From Neptunicoccus cionae (GTDB lineage Bacteria; Pseudomonadota; Alphaproteobacteria; Rhodobacterales; Rhodobacteraceae): 64,000 nt of DNA. Within the stretch, counting starts at the first letter, position 1. Each line of letters begins with the position of its first letter. Both the position numbers and the translations under genes were made by a program. The DNA lies in contig NZ_PKOJ01000004.1 in NCBI RefSeq assembly GCF_002860325.1, positions 1 through 64,000 of the forward strand, given 5' to 3'. The notes beneath the pieces are model-generated. The model did not search any database. It was not told the origin of the DNA and saw only the letters and a list, made by a program, of their open reading frames with translations. Positions 1 through 9,491 of this stretch are shown here, piece by piece.

Positions 1-597
1 GGTGTCCCAGTCATCGTTGCAGCCGATGCCGATATCATATTCGGAACGACGCGTTTCAAAGGCGGTATTCACTACAACGCTGTCAGTGTAGATATCGGCA
101 TTGGGTATGACGACACGGCGACCGTCATATGTTTTGATCAGTGTCGCGCGTGTCTCGATCCGCTCCACCGTACCCTCGTGGCCCCCCGAAACAATCTGGT
201 CGCCTATTTCGAACGGCTGGCGCAGAAGAATAAGAATGCCCGCAAGCATGTTCTGCAAAATGTCTTTGAAGGCAAAGCCGATTGCGACAGAGCTGACCCC
301 GAGACCAGCAATCAGGTCCCCCGGTGAAATCGTCGGGGCAACAATGGTGACCGCAAGCATAACTCCAATGATCACAATCGCCCATTTGACAAGTGACCCG
401 CCGACATCTGCAAGGCTCGGGCGGTCTCTTTTGCTGGCGTATCTCCTCACAAGCGAGCTGACGCCTTTGGCTATCAGCCAGAAAATGACCAGCACCACAA
501 TCGCCACTGCTATATTGGGCAGCAGTTTGAACAGGCCATCCAGCCATGCATCTATTTTGTCAAATATCAAACCGGGGTTTGTGTCCACTTCATCCAT
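1..597 (-). CDS. MscS-family mechanosensitive channel, 5' part only
   Basis: The N-terminal 199 residues of a small-conductance mechanosensitive channel are visible; the gene runs off the left edge. Three membrane segments are read at about residues 23-43, 69-90 and 93-126. The third is the Gly/Ala-rich pore helix with the motif GLGVSSVAIGFAFKD, followed by the beta-domain segment RQPFEIGDQIV and the stretch VVIPNADIYTDSVVVN that is typical of MscS. The start is the ATG at 597-595. Such channels sit in the inner membrane and release solutes during hypo-osmotic shock. It is transcribed away from the amidase at 797. Family assignment is firm; the specific paralogue (MscS, YbdG-like and so on) cannot be told from a fragment. 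Confidence 0.9.
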   Translation of the reverse strand, partial: MDEVDTNPGLIFDKIDAWLDGLFKLLPNIAVAIVVLVIFWLIAKGVSSLVRRYASKRDRPSLADVGGSLVKWAIVIIGVMLAVTIVAPTISPGDLIAGLGVSSVAIGFAFKDILQNMLAGILILLRQPFEIGDQIVSGGHEGTVERIETRATLIKTYDGRRVVIPNADIYTDSVVVNTAFETRRSEYDIGIGCNDDWDT

Positions 598-796
598 ATG
601 CCTATCCTTATTGTTTATGTTAATTGAATTAGGGTCGTGTGGGATATTGGCAAACCCGCTTGTAAATTACGTGGATTGGCGCAGGGAACGCAGGACAGAC
701 AGCAAGAGCCATATTGTGGAAAATCAAGCTGGTGTTGTGCTTCCCAAACGGTAGAAGTCATGCGTGGGGAGACGGCAGCCACGAAAGGACGTTCCG

Positions 797-2473
797 ATGA
801 ACATCGTTGAAGCATCTATCGCAGACCTCCGCCATGGTCTGGAAAGCGGGGAGATAACCTGCGTGGAATTGGTGAGGGCCTGTCTGGAGCGGATCGCGCT
901 GTTGGATAAAAACGGGCCCTGCCTGAACGCGGTGCCTGTTCTGAACCCCGATGCCCTTCGCGAGGCAAAAGCTTCGGATGCGCGGCGCAAGGAAGGCCGC
1001 TGTCTCGGCCCGCTTGATGGCATCCCCTATACTGCGAAGAACAGTTACAAGGTGAAAGGTTTGACCGTCGCAGCCGGTTCACCGGCTTTTGAGACGCTGG
1101 TTGCAAATGATGATGCTTTTGCAATCGCGCAGTTGCGCGGGGCAGGCGCAATTCTCTTGGGTCTGACCAACATGCCTCCGATGGCGAATGGCGGAATGCA
1201 GCGGGGCGTGTACGGGCGGGCTGAATCGCCCTACAATCCTGACTATCTCACGGCGGCGTTTGCTTCTGGCTCGTCTAACGGCTCGGGCACTGCGACCGCT
1301 GCAAGCTACGCTGCATTCGGCCTCGCAGAGGAGACGTGGTCAAGTGGCCGTGCGCCTGCTGCAAACAATGGCCTTTGCGCCTATACGCCAAGTCGCGGCG
1401 TTATTTCGGTGCGGGGAAACTGGCCACTTGTGCCTACAATGGATGTGGTGGTGCCCCATACCCGCAGTATGACCGACATGCTGGAGCTTCTGGATGTTCT
1501 AGTAGCAGATGATCTTGATACGCGCGGCGATTTCTGGCGTTGTCAGCCTTGGGTGTCCTTGCCTTTGGCTTCGGAACACCGGCCTGAATCTTATGCTGCT
1601 CTGGCTGGACAATCGCTTCGGGGTAAACGCTTTGGGGTCCCTGCCATGTATATCAATGCAGACCCGCTTGCTGGAACTGCGGCAGACGGGGGGATAGGAG
1701 GACCGACCGGACAGAAAATTGACACCAGAGATTCTGTCATCGCTCTTTGGGAATCTGCAAAAAAAGCGCTGGAAGCTGAGGGTGCGGAAGTGATTACTGT
1801 CGATTTTCCGGTGGTGACGAACTATGAAGGCGATCGCCCTGGAGTCCCCAAAATTACCACCCGTGATCTTCTTCCGGCGGGGTATCTGAAGCGCGAAATC
1901 GTTGATCTGTCAGTTTGGGCATGGGATGATTTCCTCAAAGCCAACGGCGATGAACAAATTCCCGAACTGGCAGTGGTTGACAGGGCGCAGATCTTTCCTG
2001 CTCCAACAGGGGCACTGCCGGACCGGTATACAGGTTTTGAGGATGACATCGCCGACTATCCGAACCATGCCAGAACCCATCCGGTGAACAGCTTTCTTGA
2101 AATTCCCCTAATTGAAGAAGGTTTGCACGGACTGGAAGCGATCCGGCGGGTGGACCTTGAAGACTGGATGGACGATCTGGCGCTGGATGCCGTGGTCTTT
2201 CCTGCGGTGGCGGACGTGGGACCGGCCGACGCCGATGTAAATCCGGACTCGGCAGACAAGGCATGGCAGAACGGTGTCTGGGTGGCCAATGGAAATCTGG
2301 TGATCCGCCATCTGGGCATCCCGACGGTCACAGTGCCGATGGGGATGATGTCTGACATACGGATGCCGGCAGGGTTGACCTTTGCGGGCCGGGCCTATTC
2401 CGATGCCGCGCTGCTCTCCTATGCAAGCGCCTTTGAAAGCACCGGATCCTATCGCACGCCACCCCCGCTGTAA
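797..2473 (+). CDS. Amidase-signature family hydrolase (first of two)
   Basis: This 558-residue protein belongs to the amidase signature family, which hydrolyses carboxamides with a Ser-cisSer-Lys triad. The Lys is in PYTAKNSYKVKG, the cis-Ser region is ASGSSNGSGTATAAS, and the nucleophile region reads EETWSSGRAPA instead of the usual DxGGSxR form. It therefore belongs to a divergent branch whose substrate I cannot name. The ATG at 797 is preferred over an in-frame upstream start because GAAAGGAC lies just before it. It is followed by a 255-bp gap and then the MarR-TRAP genes on the same strand, so it is probably a functional neighbour but perhaps a separate transcript. Another amidase and an amidohydrolase lie downstream in the same cluster. 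Confidence 0.88.
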   Translation: MNIVEASIADLRHGLESGEITCVELVRACLERIALLDKNGPCLNAVPVLNPDALREAKASDARRKEGRCLGPLDGIPYTAKNSYKVKGLTVAAGSPAFETLVANDDAFAIAQLRGAGAILLGLTNMPPMANGGMQRGVYGRAESPYNPDYLTAAFASGSSNGSGTATAASYAAFGLAEETWSSGRAPAANNGLCAYTPSRGVISVRGNWPLVPTMDVVVPHTRSMTDMLELLDVLVADDLDTRGDFWRCQPWVSLPLASEHRPESYAALAGQSLRGKRFGVPAMYINADPLAGTAADGGIGGPTGQKIDTRDSVIALWESAKKALEAEGAEVITVDFPVVTNYEGDRPGVPKITTRDLLPAGYLKREIVDLSVWAWDDFLKANGDEQIPELAVVDRAQIFPAPTGALPDRYTGFEDDIADYPNHARTHPVNSFLEIPLIEEGLHGLEAIRRVDLEDWMDDLALDAVVFPAVADVGPADADVNPDSADKAWQNGVWVANGNLVIRHLGIPTVTVPMGMMSDIRMPAGLTFAGRAYSDAALLSYASAFESTGSYRTPPPL

Positions 2474-2648
2474 TTCTTCGAATCCGGCGGCGGGCTAACT
2501 ACTGCTACAGGATACGAATCACGGGTTCGCGAATTGCGGTGCCCGCAGGAAAGCGCTCGCGTGATCGTTTCCTTCCTGTCTGCCTGTAACATTTCTCCTT
2601 AACTATCCCGCAGATTTTAAATCGAAATTCTGTTGTTGGCCCATTTGT

Positions 2649-2683
2649 GTGACATTGTCACAAATATTAAGTGACATTGTCAC
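2649..2683. promoter_or_regulatory. Twin palindromic operator upstream of MarR gene
   Basis: Two identical 13-bp palindromes GTGACATTGTCAC lie at 2649-2661 and 2671-2683. Both are perfect six-base inverted repeats around a central T, and the first extends to seven-base arms (TGTGACA/TGTCACA, 2648-2662). Their centres are 22 bp apart, about two helical turns, so two dimers could bind on the same face of DNA. They lie 46-80 bp upstream of the MarR start. Binding by the adjacent MarR protein is inferred from position and symmetry. Confidence 0.7.
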
Positions 2684-2705
2684 ATAATATGATACACATG
2701 TTAAT
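2677..2705 (+). promoter_or_regulatory. Candidate promoter of the MarR-TRAP operon
   Basis: A TTGTCA hexamer at 2677-2682 (five of six matches to the -35 consensus) is followed after 17 bp by GTTAAT at 2700-2705 (four of six matches to -10). The -35 element lies inside the second palindrome, so a bound repressor would block RNA polymerase. No transcription start is known. Confidence 0.4.
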
Positions 2706-2728
2706 TAGGGAGACAGGGGATTAGCGAC

Positions 2729-3232
2729 GTGGAAGTAGAAACCGAGTATAAGGAATCCGTGGAAGAAACGCAGATTGAGAACCTTTCCGAGGCTCTCAGC
2801 TTTCGTATCTCCCGCCTTGCCGCGATAAACGAGCGGAATGGTTCCCTTTATTTTCGAAAGCATCTCGGGCTGAGCCTGTCGGAATGGCGTGTCATTGGTC
2901 TGGTCGCGGAATCCGAACCGATGCTGACGAGCACCCTGCGGGAAATCCTTGTGATGGACCACGGTTTGCTCAGCCGCGTCGTGAAGGAGCTGATCGCGCG
3001 GGGTTTGCTTTCGAGCGAGCCCTGCGAAGCGGACAAGCGGCAAACCGAATTATGTCTGACGCCGGAAGGCCACAGCCTTCATGAACAGTGCATTTCCTTC
3101 ACGATCCAGCGCAACGCGGTGATGGCCTCTGTGTTGTCCACAAAAGAGCAGGCCGAGCTTCACCGCCTTCTGGAACTGATGATCACACATAACGCCGCAT
3201 TGCTAAAAGCCAAACAGGAACCGAGATCATGA
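2729..3232 (+). CDS. MarR-family transcriptional regulator
   Basis: A 167-residue winged-helix regulator. The central region (about residues 45-115) contains the recognition segment TLREILVMDHGLLSRVVKELIARGLL followed by a wing with SEPCEADKRQTELCLTPEG, as in MarR proteins; flanking helices would form the dimer interface. It starts at GTG 2729 behind the purine-rich stretch AGGGAGACAGGGG. Its stop overlaps the TRAP permease start by 4 bp (ATGA), so the two are translationally coupled. The twin palindromes upstream suggest autoregulation together with the transporter and amidase genes, with release probably by the transported compound or a metabolite of it. The ligand is unknown. Confidence 0.9.
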   Translation: MEVETEYKESVEETQIENLSEALSFRISRLAAINERNGSLYFRKHLGLSLSEWRVIGLVAESEPMLTSTLREILVMDHGLLSRVVKELIARGLLSSEPCEADKRQTELCLTPEGHSLHEQCISFTIQRNAVMASVLSTKEQAELHRLLELMITHNAALLKAKQEPRS

Positions 3233-5136
3233 TTGATACGCCGCTGCCCCCAAGAAACCCCCTACAGGTGCTCGGACGGGCGCTGGCGGTGGCGTTTTCT
3301 CTGCTCATTATTGCGATCATTGCCTTTTTTGTCGTCGACGAAGCGAACGCCCGTTTTGGTGTTATGGCGATCAGCCTGGCGATTGTGGCACTGACGTCTG
3401 ACAAGGGGCGAATGGGCCGCTTGGGTTGGGCGATAGACTTGGGGCTCATTCTCGCGTTCTGTTATTCGGCTGTCTGGTTCTTCCGCGTGAAGGCAGAGCT
3501 GTACACAGGCTTTTTCACAGCGACCCCTGAAAACATTGTGGCCGGGCTGGCCGGTATGCTGGCAATCGTCGTTCTGTCGATCCGCTGTTGGGGTGTATCC
3601 CTTTCGATCATGGCCGTTGCCTTTGTCCTTTTCGGGTTTGCCGGTCCACACCTTCCCGGAATTCTGGAACATTTCGGAATGGATATGGGCAGTTTTATGC
3701 AGATCAGCTGGTATTCTTTTGACGGTGTTTTCGGTCGTGTAACGGGGCTGGTTGCGGATAACGTCCTTATCTTCCTGATCTTTGGTGCGGTGCTGGAGCG
3801 GACCGGAGCAGGGGCGAGCCTGATCCATCTGTCAACCGCTCTGACGGCCCGTGTGCGTGGCGGGGCGGCCCATGCCGCTATCGTTGCCTCTGCTGTTTTT
3901 GGTATGATGAGCGGGAGCGTCGCTGCCAACATTGCCGGAACCGGCGTCTTCACCATCCCGATGATCAAACGTCAGGGCTTTTCCGGTAACTTCGCCGGTG
4001 CGGTTGAAACGGCCGCTTCGTCGGGGGGGCAATTAACGCCGCCCATCATGGCAGCGGCCGTTTTCGTGATGGCCGATCTTGTGGGTATGCCGTTTGTGAT
4101 GGTCATGGCTGCGGCTGCAATTCCTGCGCTGTTTAAATACATCGGACTTTTTGCTCAGGTGTATGCAGAAGCGATCCGGTTGGACATCAAGAACCTGCCG
4201 GAAGACCAAATTCCGGCCATTACCGCGCGGGACTGGCTGAACTCTGCTTTGGTCTTTGTGCCAATCGGTGCTTTGATGGTGGCGTTCCTTTCCGGAAAAA
4301 GTCCGGCAATGGCCGGTCTTTACGGCCTGCTAACTGCGATTGTCATGGGGCTTATCCTGAACCCTGATTTCCGCCGTGAACCCAAGCGCGTTGTTCACGC
4401 GCTGGCCGATGGTGGTGTCAGCGCTGCGCAAATCATACTGGCCGTTGGGGTTATCGGGATTGTGCTGGCCGTGGTGAATGAAACCGGTGTTGCGATCCGT
4501 TTTGCAACGTCTATCGCTGCCGCCGGCGAAAGCAGCCTGATACTTGCTTTGATACTGGCAATGTTCGGGGCGCTGATCCTTGGTATGGGGCTGCCAACCC
4601 TTCCGGCCTATCTGATTATCGCGATTATGATTGCTCCGGCCATTATCAAAGCAGGTGTCGAGCCGATTGCAGCACATATGTTCGTGCTCTACTTCGCAGT
4701 CTACTCCTCCATCGTTCCCCCGATTGCCTATGGCTGTTACGTTGCTGCTCCGATTGCGGACGGCAATCCGCTGGCTACATCATTCGTAGCATTGCGCATT
4801 TCGGTGATCGGGCTGGTTGTGCCTTATGTTTTTGTCTACTCGCCCTCGCTTCTGCTGGTTGCGGACGGGTTCACCTGGGTCGAGTTCGCCTGCACCATTG
4901 TCCGGTTGCTGGCCGCAGTCTGGATGTTGGCAAGCGCCTTTGGCGGAGCGGATCCCCGTTTGGGCCGGCTCGGGACGGGGCAGCGGGCCGTCCGGCTGGC
5001 CGTGGGTGCCGCCGCTTTGATGCCTCTGGCGTATTTCTGGATACCAGCCGTCGCGGCGACCCTTGCTGTAGGGCTGTTTTCCAAAACCTCACCCAAAACA
5101 AGCTTAATAAATACCACACAACAGGAGAAAATTTGA
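3229..5136 (+). CDS. TRAP transporter permease, 4TM/12TM fusion (TAXI type)
   Basis: A 635-residue polytopic inner-membrane protein in which the small (DctQ-like) and large (DctM-like) TRAP subunits are fused, as is usual for TAXI-type TRAP systems. The conserved large-subunit segment SGSVAANIAGTGVFTIP followed by ETAASSGGQLTPPIMAAA is seen at about residues 224-280, and GMGLPTLPAYLI recurs in the second half. TRAP systems take up organic acids or related solutes using an ion gradient rather than ATP. The start overlaps the MarR stop (ATGA), and the binding-protein gene begins directly after its stop codon. The substrate is not identifiable from sequence; the amidase context suggests an amide or carboxylate. 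Confidence 0.93.
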   Translation: MIDTPLPPRNPLQVLGRALAVAFSLLIIAIIAFFVVDEANARFGVMAISLAIVALTSDKGRMGRLGWAIDLGLILAFCYSAVWFFRVKAELYTGFFTATPENIVAGLAGMLAIVVLSIRCWGVSLSIMAVAFVLFGFAGPHLPGILEHFGMDMGSFMQISWYSFDGVFGRVTGLVADNVLIFLIFGAVLERTGAGASLIHLSTALTARVRGGAAHAAIVASAVFGMMSGSVAANIAGTGVFTIPMIKRQGFSGNFAGAVETAASSGGQLTPPIMAAAVFVMADLVGMPFVMVMAAAAIPALFKYIGLFAQVYAEAIRLDIKNLPEDQIPAITARDWLNSALVFVPIGALMVAFLSGKSPAMAGLYGLLTAIVMGLILNPDFRREPKRVVHALADGGVSAAQIILAVGVIGIVLAVVNETGVAIRFATSIAAAGESSLILALILAMFGALILGMGLPTLPAYLIIAIMIAPAIIKAGVEPIAAHMFVLYFAVYSSIVPPIAYGCYVAAPIADGNPLATSFVALRISVIGLVVPYVFVYSPSLLLVADGFTWVEFACTIVRLLAAVWMLASAFGGADPRLGRLGTGQRAVRLAVGAAALMPLAYFWIPAVAATLAVGLFSKTSPKTSLINTTQQEKI

Positions 5137-6150
5137 ATGCTTAACCTTATCACAAAAGCCAAGCAAATAGCGCTGGTCAGTGTGCTGGCCGTCAGCTTGC
5201 CCTCGACCGCAGCATTGGCTGAACTCTACAAGGTGGCTTCCACCGCGCCGGGCATGTCCCCTTTCGTGGTGAATACCGCAATCGCCAAAGTCGTTAACAA
5301 GCATCTGGACGACGTAGAGTTTCAGGTCCGCGCGACTGGCGCGGCGACCAAACACATGGTTGATGCAGGCAAGGGGAAGGTGGATTTCCTCTTCGGTTCT
5401 GCGACAATCAACTGGTTGATGGCAGAGAACGTTGGTCCATTTAAAAATATGAAGGATGCGCCGGAACTGGAAAAAAACATCGGTATGGTGTTCTCTTACC
5501 AGATCGGGCCGTACCACTACGTGACCCGCGCGGATTCCGGTATTGAAACGATGGCAGACCTAAAGGGACACACTGTATTTGCAGGGCCTCCGGGTGGCGC
5601 GGCAAAAGGCGTTGTGCTGCGTGCAATCAAGGAAACGACCGGTCTGACCGAAGAAGACATGAACGTTCCGACCTATGGCTATGATGCGGCAATTCAGGCC
5701 TTTCAGGATGACAAGATTGATGTAATCGTCCTGCCGACAAACATGCCAAGCCCGTCTATCCAGCAATTTGCCCTGACCAAGAAAATTCGCATTCTGGATG
5801 TCGATATAGACAAGCTGACGATTAACGCGAAAGTTGGCGGTACGGCGAACACAATTCCCGGGGATGTCTACGGCAGCAATCAGGTCGGCGGCGATGCACG
5901 AACCCACGGCGCGATTGTGAATTTCTCAGCGGGAATGCACGTGGATGAAGAAATTGTTTACCAGGTAACTAAGGCAATCTGGGAAAACCTTGGGGAAATC
6001 CACGAAACGGCCGTCTGGATGCCCTCCACGATCCGCAAGGAAACCGGTTTGTCACAGATTGCAAGCCGTCTGCATCCCGGAGCAGAGCGGTACTACCGTG
6101 AGATGGGTTGGGACATTCCCGAACCCGTAACTTTCGGTAAGACCAACTGA
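5137..6150 (+). CDS. TAXI-family TRAP solute-binding protein
   Basis: A 337-residue periplasmic receptor of the TRAP-associated extracytoplasmic immunogenic (TAXI) family, the partner of the fused permease upstream. A signal peptide (about residues 1-28, ending SLPSTAALA) precedes the mature start ELYKVASTAPGMSPFVV. The family's DLKGHTVFAGPPGGAAKGVV segment lies near residues 146-165. The ATG abuts the permease stop (TGAATG) with AGGAGA about 10 bp upstream. A strong stem-loop follows the stop codon, which would favour stable, abundant message for the binding protein. The ligand is unknown. Confidence 0.92.
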   Translation: MLNLITKAKQIALVSVLAVSLPSTAALAELYKVASTAPGMSPFVVNTAIAKVVNKHLDDVEFQVRATGAATKHMVDAGKGKVDFLFGSATINWLMAENVGPFKNMKDAPELEKNIGMVFSYQIGPYHYVTRADSGIETMADLKGHTVFAGPPGGAAKGVVLRAIKETTGLTEEDMNVPTYGYDAAIQAFQDDKIDVIVLPTNMPSPSIQQFALTKKIRILDVDIDKLTINAKVGGTANTIPGDVYGSNQVGGDARTHGAIVNFSAGMHVDEEIVYQVTKAIWENLGEIHETAVWMPSTIRKETGLSQIASRLHPGAERYYREMGWDIPEPVTFGKTN

Positions 6151-6158
6151 TCCCGTTA

Positions 6159-6198
6159 TACGGGCCATGAAGTGATCCCCGTTGCATCATGGCCCGTA
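6159..6198 (+). other. Intercistronic stem-loop after TAXI gene
   Basis: TACGGGCCATGA (6159-6170) and TCATGGCCCGTA (6187-6198) form a perfect 12-bp inverted repeat around a 16-nt loop. It lies 9 nt after the binding-protein stop and about 90 nt before the next start, with no following T tract. It fits an mRNA-protecting or partial-termination hairpin better than a full intrinsic terminator. The role is inferred. Confidence 0.75.
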
Positions 6199-6290
6199 GC
6201 GCTCCTGACACGACACCGCAGGAAAAATTTCATCAAAGGTTTTGCGGGCTGATAAAGTCCGCGAGCCGAATTCAAACGCCTGAGAGTACG

Positions 6291-7751
6291 ATGACTGATA
6301 AACCACGCACAGAATTTACCGGCTCCGAGCTGTCCCGTTTGCAGGCTTATGAGGTGGTCGAACTTCTTAGACGTAAAGAGGTTTCAACAACCGAGTTATT
6401 GGACGTGAGTTTTGCGCGGATCGAAGCGGTCAGCCCGTCGATCAACGCCACACCGACTGTGTGCCCTGATAGGGCGCGCCTTGCTTCAGAAAACATTGAT
6501 GTTTCAGACAACGACCATCCCGGTAATCTTTACGGGTTGCCAATCGGAATCAAGGATTTGACCCCCGTACAGGGCGTGCGCACCACATTTGGCACCAAGG
6601 GACTCGCGGATAATATACCTGACACCAGCGATCCGCTTGTCGAGCGGTTGGAAGAACGCGGCGGCGTTGTGGTTGGCAAGACGAATACGCCCGAATTTGG
6701 CGCAGGTGGAAATACGTTCAACGATGTCTTCGGGCCGACTCGCAATCCATGGAATACGACCCTCAACGCTGGCGGATCTTCCGGTGGTGCAGCAGCGTCC
6801 CTTGCCGCAGGCGAAGTGTGGCTTAGTCACGGATCCGACCATGGCGGCAGTTTGCGCACACCGGCAGCTTTTTGTGGCGTGGTCGGCCTGCGCCCCAGTC
6901 CCGGCCGCATTAGCAGCGGCAATTTTGACAATCTTTACATGATCGAAGGCGCGCAAGGCCCGATGGCCCGCTCTACACGGGATTGCGCATTGTTCCTTGA
7001 TGCCATGTCCGGTTTTGACGGGCGCTATCCCTTGTCCATTCCGGCACCGGAAACTTCTTTCCAGGATGCGGTTCTACAGGCAGACGGGAAGTTGCGGATC
7101 GCCTACTCTGCGGATCTGAACGGGTTTTCACCGGTCGATGCGGAGGTGCGCGAACATCTTGACGGCGTTCTGGGACTTTTGCAGCGGGAAGGGGCGATCG
7201 TCGAACAAACATGCCCTGACCTGACCGGACTGGACAAGACCTACAGGAGCCTGCGCGGTTTGATGTGGGCAGCTATGGGGCAAGGGGTGAAGCCTGAAAT
7301 CCGCGCCCATTTCAAAGCCGCATTAGAAGAGAACATTGCCAGTGGCGAAGCCCTTGGAGTTGCCGATATTGCTGCGGCGCATCGAAACCGTTCTGCGCTT
7401 TACACCAGAATGGTCGCATTGTTTGAGCAGTTTGACGTGCTGGCTTGTCCCACTGTTGGCTGCCTGCCCCACGACCAGAGCGAAGAATGGGTAAGGACAG
7501 TCGGTGGTGTCACCTTTGAAGACTATCTCGGCTGGTTGCGGTTTGCCTACCTTGCAACCGTGACCGGACTGCCGGCAATTTCTGTCCCGGTGGGGATCGG
7601 TTCGCGTGGGTTGCCCGTGGCCTTGCAACTCATCGGGAAACCGCGCGGTGAAGCAGGGCTGCTTGCTGCTGCACGTGCGGTGGAAGTGGCTGTGGGCGGG
7701 CCGCTTGGTCCGATTGACCCTAATGTCACCCACACCACAGCGGCGGCCTGA
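6291..7751 (+). CDS. Amidase-signature family hydrolase (second)
   Basis: A 486-residue amidase with the standard signature. The catalytic Lys is in [11 protein letters not shown], the Gly/Ser-rich loop reads [16 protein letters not shown], and the nucleophile region is [16 protein letters not shown]. This matches the classical family (acetamidase/GatA-like hydrolases) far better than the amidase at 797, so the two probably act on different substrates or steps. In-frame codons upstream to 6189 overlap the intercistronic hairpin. The ATG at 6291 gives the expected N-terminus with a short helical leader before the fold, though its ribosome site is weak. It is co-directional with the TRAP-TAXI genes and followed 32 bp later by the amidohydrolase. 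Confidence 0.9.
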   Translation: MTDKPRTEFTGSELSRLQAYEVVELLRRKEVSTTELLDVSFARIEAVSPSINATPTVCPDRARLASENIDVSDNDHPGNLYGLPIGIKDLTPVQGVRTTFGTKGLADNIPDTSDPLVERLEERGGVVVGKTNTPEFGAGGNTFNDVFGPTRNPWNTTLNAGGSSGGAAASLAAGEVWLSHGSDHGGSLRTPAAFCGVVGLRPSPGRISSGNFDNLYMIEGAQGPMARSTRDCALFLDAMSGFDGRYPLSIPAPETSFQDAVLQADGKLRIAYSADLNGFSPVDAEVREHLDGVLGLLQREGAIVEQTCPDLTGLDKTYRSLRGLMWAAMGQGVKPEIRAHFKAALEENIASGEALGVADIAAAHRNRSALYTRMVALFEQFDVLACPTVGCLPHDQSEEWVRTVGGVTFEDYLGWLRFAYLATVTGLPAISVPVGIGSRGLPVALQLIGKPRGEAGLLAAARAVEVAVGGPLGPIDPNVTHTTAAA

Positions 7752-7783
7752 TCCGCGATTTAAAATACTCGAAAGGCGCTTAC

Positions 7784-9430
7784 ATGCTCAAAGCGGATAC
7801 CATATTTCTGAACGGCCGTGTTCTGACACTGGACCCTGCACGGCCCCATGCCGAAGCAATCGCTGTGGCAGGCGGTCGGGTGTTGGCCTGTGGTAGCAAC
7901 GATGACATTGACGCATTTGCAGGCCCGCAGACTCGGAGAGTCTCGCTTGGCGGGCAGTTCGTTATGCCCGGGCTTATTGAATCCCATACCCATGCGCTGT
8001 GGGGAGCCTGTCGAGATTTGTTCGAAGTTTACGTCGGCTATTCCGCAACCACTGATGCACTGGCACAGGCGCTACGCAAGCGGGCCGGGGCGACAGAAAT
8101 AGGTAGTTGGATCAGCGGTGGACCCTGGCGTTATGAGATGCGCGACGGTCTGGGTATGACGCCGCGGGCGTGGCTTGATTTGTTGGCTCCGGCACATCCG
8201 GTGGCTTTGTTCGATACGAGCCAACACGCAGTCTGGTGCAACAGTCGGGCGCTATCTCTATGCGGTTTCGATGAAAACAGCCCTCCCATTGAGGGCGGCG
8301 TGATCGAGCGGGATACTAACGGCAATCTGACTGGCATGTTGGCAGAAGCCGCACTTGCTCCGATGCGAAACAAGATCAAGGAAACACCGGAACAGCTTCG
8401 AGAGGCTTGCGATTACGCTCTGCGCTATCTCAACAGTCTGGGATATACGGGGTTTAAAGAACCTATGGCAGACGAGCGGACGCTGGCCGCGTATGCCAAA
8501 GCCTGCGATGAGGGGCGGTGGAGCCTCCACGCAGCAGCACACATCACTGCATATTCCCCTCTGTCCGACGGCAATGTCCCGCTGGAAGAAATCGACCGCC
8601 TGCGGGATACCTATTCGCGGGATGATCTACGGCTGAATTTTGCCAAGCTGTTTCTGGACGGGGTGGCACCGGCGCATACGGCATCTTTCCTTGATCCGTA
8701 TCAGCCGAAGGAAGGTTACGACCCGACGGCCCATGACCCTGATGCCACATTGCTGATGTCCCCGTCTGCGCTTAACGATAGGGTGACGGAACTGGACCGC
8801 CACGGTTACGTCGTCAAAATGCATGCGGTCGGGGACAATGCGGTCCGCAAGGGACTTGATGCGATCGAAGCGGCACGAAAAGCCAACGGACCTTCCGGTT
8901 TGCGCCATGAAATTGCGCATTCCGCTTTTGTCAGTGATGCAGACCTGCCCCGTTTTGCAGCACTTGACGCGGTTGCCGAAGTCTCTCCGAAACTCTGGAT
9001 GCCAAACGGTGCCACCCGCGCCCAGATGGGTGTATTAAACGCAGAGCAGATGGGACGCCTGCACCGTATCCGCGATCTTCTCGATGCACAGGCGCAAGTG
9101 ATTTTTGCAACGGACTGGCCCGCAAGCGCGCCGGATGCGGACCCGTGGAGCGGGCTGGCCGGAATGTTGACCCGACAGGATCCAACACAACAGTTCAGCG
9201 GAACCATGAATGCAGGGCAGGCAGTCTCTCTGGATCAGGCGCTCAACCTGTTCACGGTAAATGCTGCCCGTGCAATCGGTCTGGCTGGCGAAACCTCTGT
9301 CCTGAAACAAGGCGCATTTGCGGACTTTATCATTCTGAACAGTGATATCCGGACACTGTCACCGGCAGAAATTTCTGCTGTGCAAGTGCAGGAAACGGTT
9401 TGGAAAGGTGAAACCGTCTTCGCACTCTAG
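7784..9430 (+). CDS. YtcJ/NfdA-like amidohydrolase
   Basis: A 548-residue metal-dependent hydrolase of the Amidohydro_3 (YtcJ) group, which includes N-substituted formamide deformylase. The first metal motif is GLIESHTHALWG (about residues 61-72). Later landmarks are KLFLDGVAPAHTASF, KMHAVGDNAVR, HEIAHSAFVS and the Asp motif FATDWPASAPDADP. It closes the cluster, 32 bp after the second amidase, and probably shares its transcript. A role in hydrolysing an amide, formamide or cyclic amide taken up by the TRAP system is an inference from the neighbours; the exact reaction cannot be read from sequence. A 149-bp gap then leads to the RTX gene. Confidence 0.88.
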   Translation: MLKADTIFLNGRVLTLDPARPHAEAIAVAGGRVLACGSNDDIDAFAGPQTRRVSLGGQFVMPGLIESHTHALWGACRDLFEVYVGYSATTDALAQALRKRAGATEIGSWISGGPWRYEMRDGLGMTPRAWLDLLAPAHPVALFDTSQHAVWCNSRALSLCGFDENSPPIEGGVIERDTNGNLTGMLAEAALAPMRNKIKETPEQLREACDYALRYLNSLGYTGFKEPMADERTLAAYAKACDEGRWSLHAAAHITAYSPLSDGNVPLEEIDRLRDTYSRDDLRLNFAKLFLDGVAPAHTASFLDPYQPKEGYDPTAHDPDATLLMSPSALNDRVTELDRHGYVVKMHAVGDNAVRKGLDAIEAARKANGPSGLRHEIAHSAFVSDADLPRFAALDAVAEVSPKLWMPNGATRAQMGVLNAEQMGRLHRIRDLLDAQAQVIFATDWPASAPDADPWSGLAGMLTRQDPTQQFSGTMNAGQAVSLDQALNLFTVNAARAIGLAGETSVLKQGAFADFIILNSDIRTLSPAEISAVQVQETVWKGETVFAL

Positions 9431-9491
9431 AGCGGCTTCGGGGTGCTGGGGGCCGAGAAAGTTGACCGGTCTATCACATCTTAGTAGGCTT

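Noticed and set aside
101-754. Plus-strand 217-codon open frame at the left edge
   Set aside because: It is antisense to a clear MscS coding region and its translation lacks any family character.
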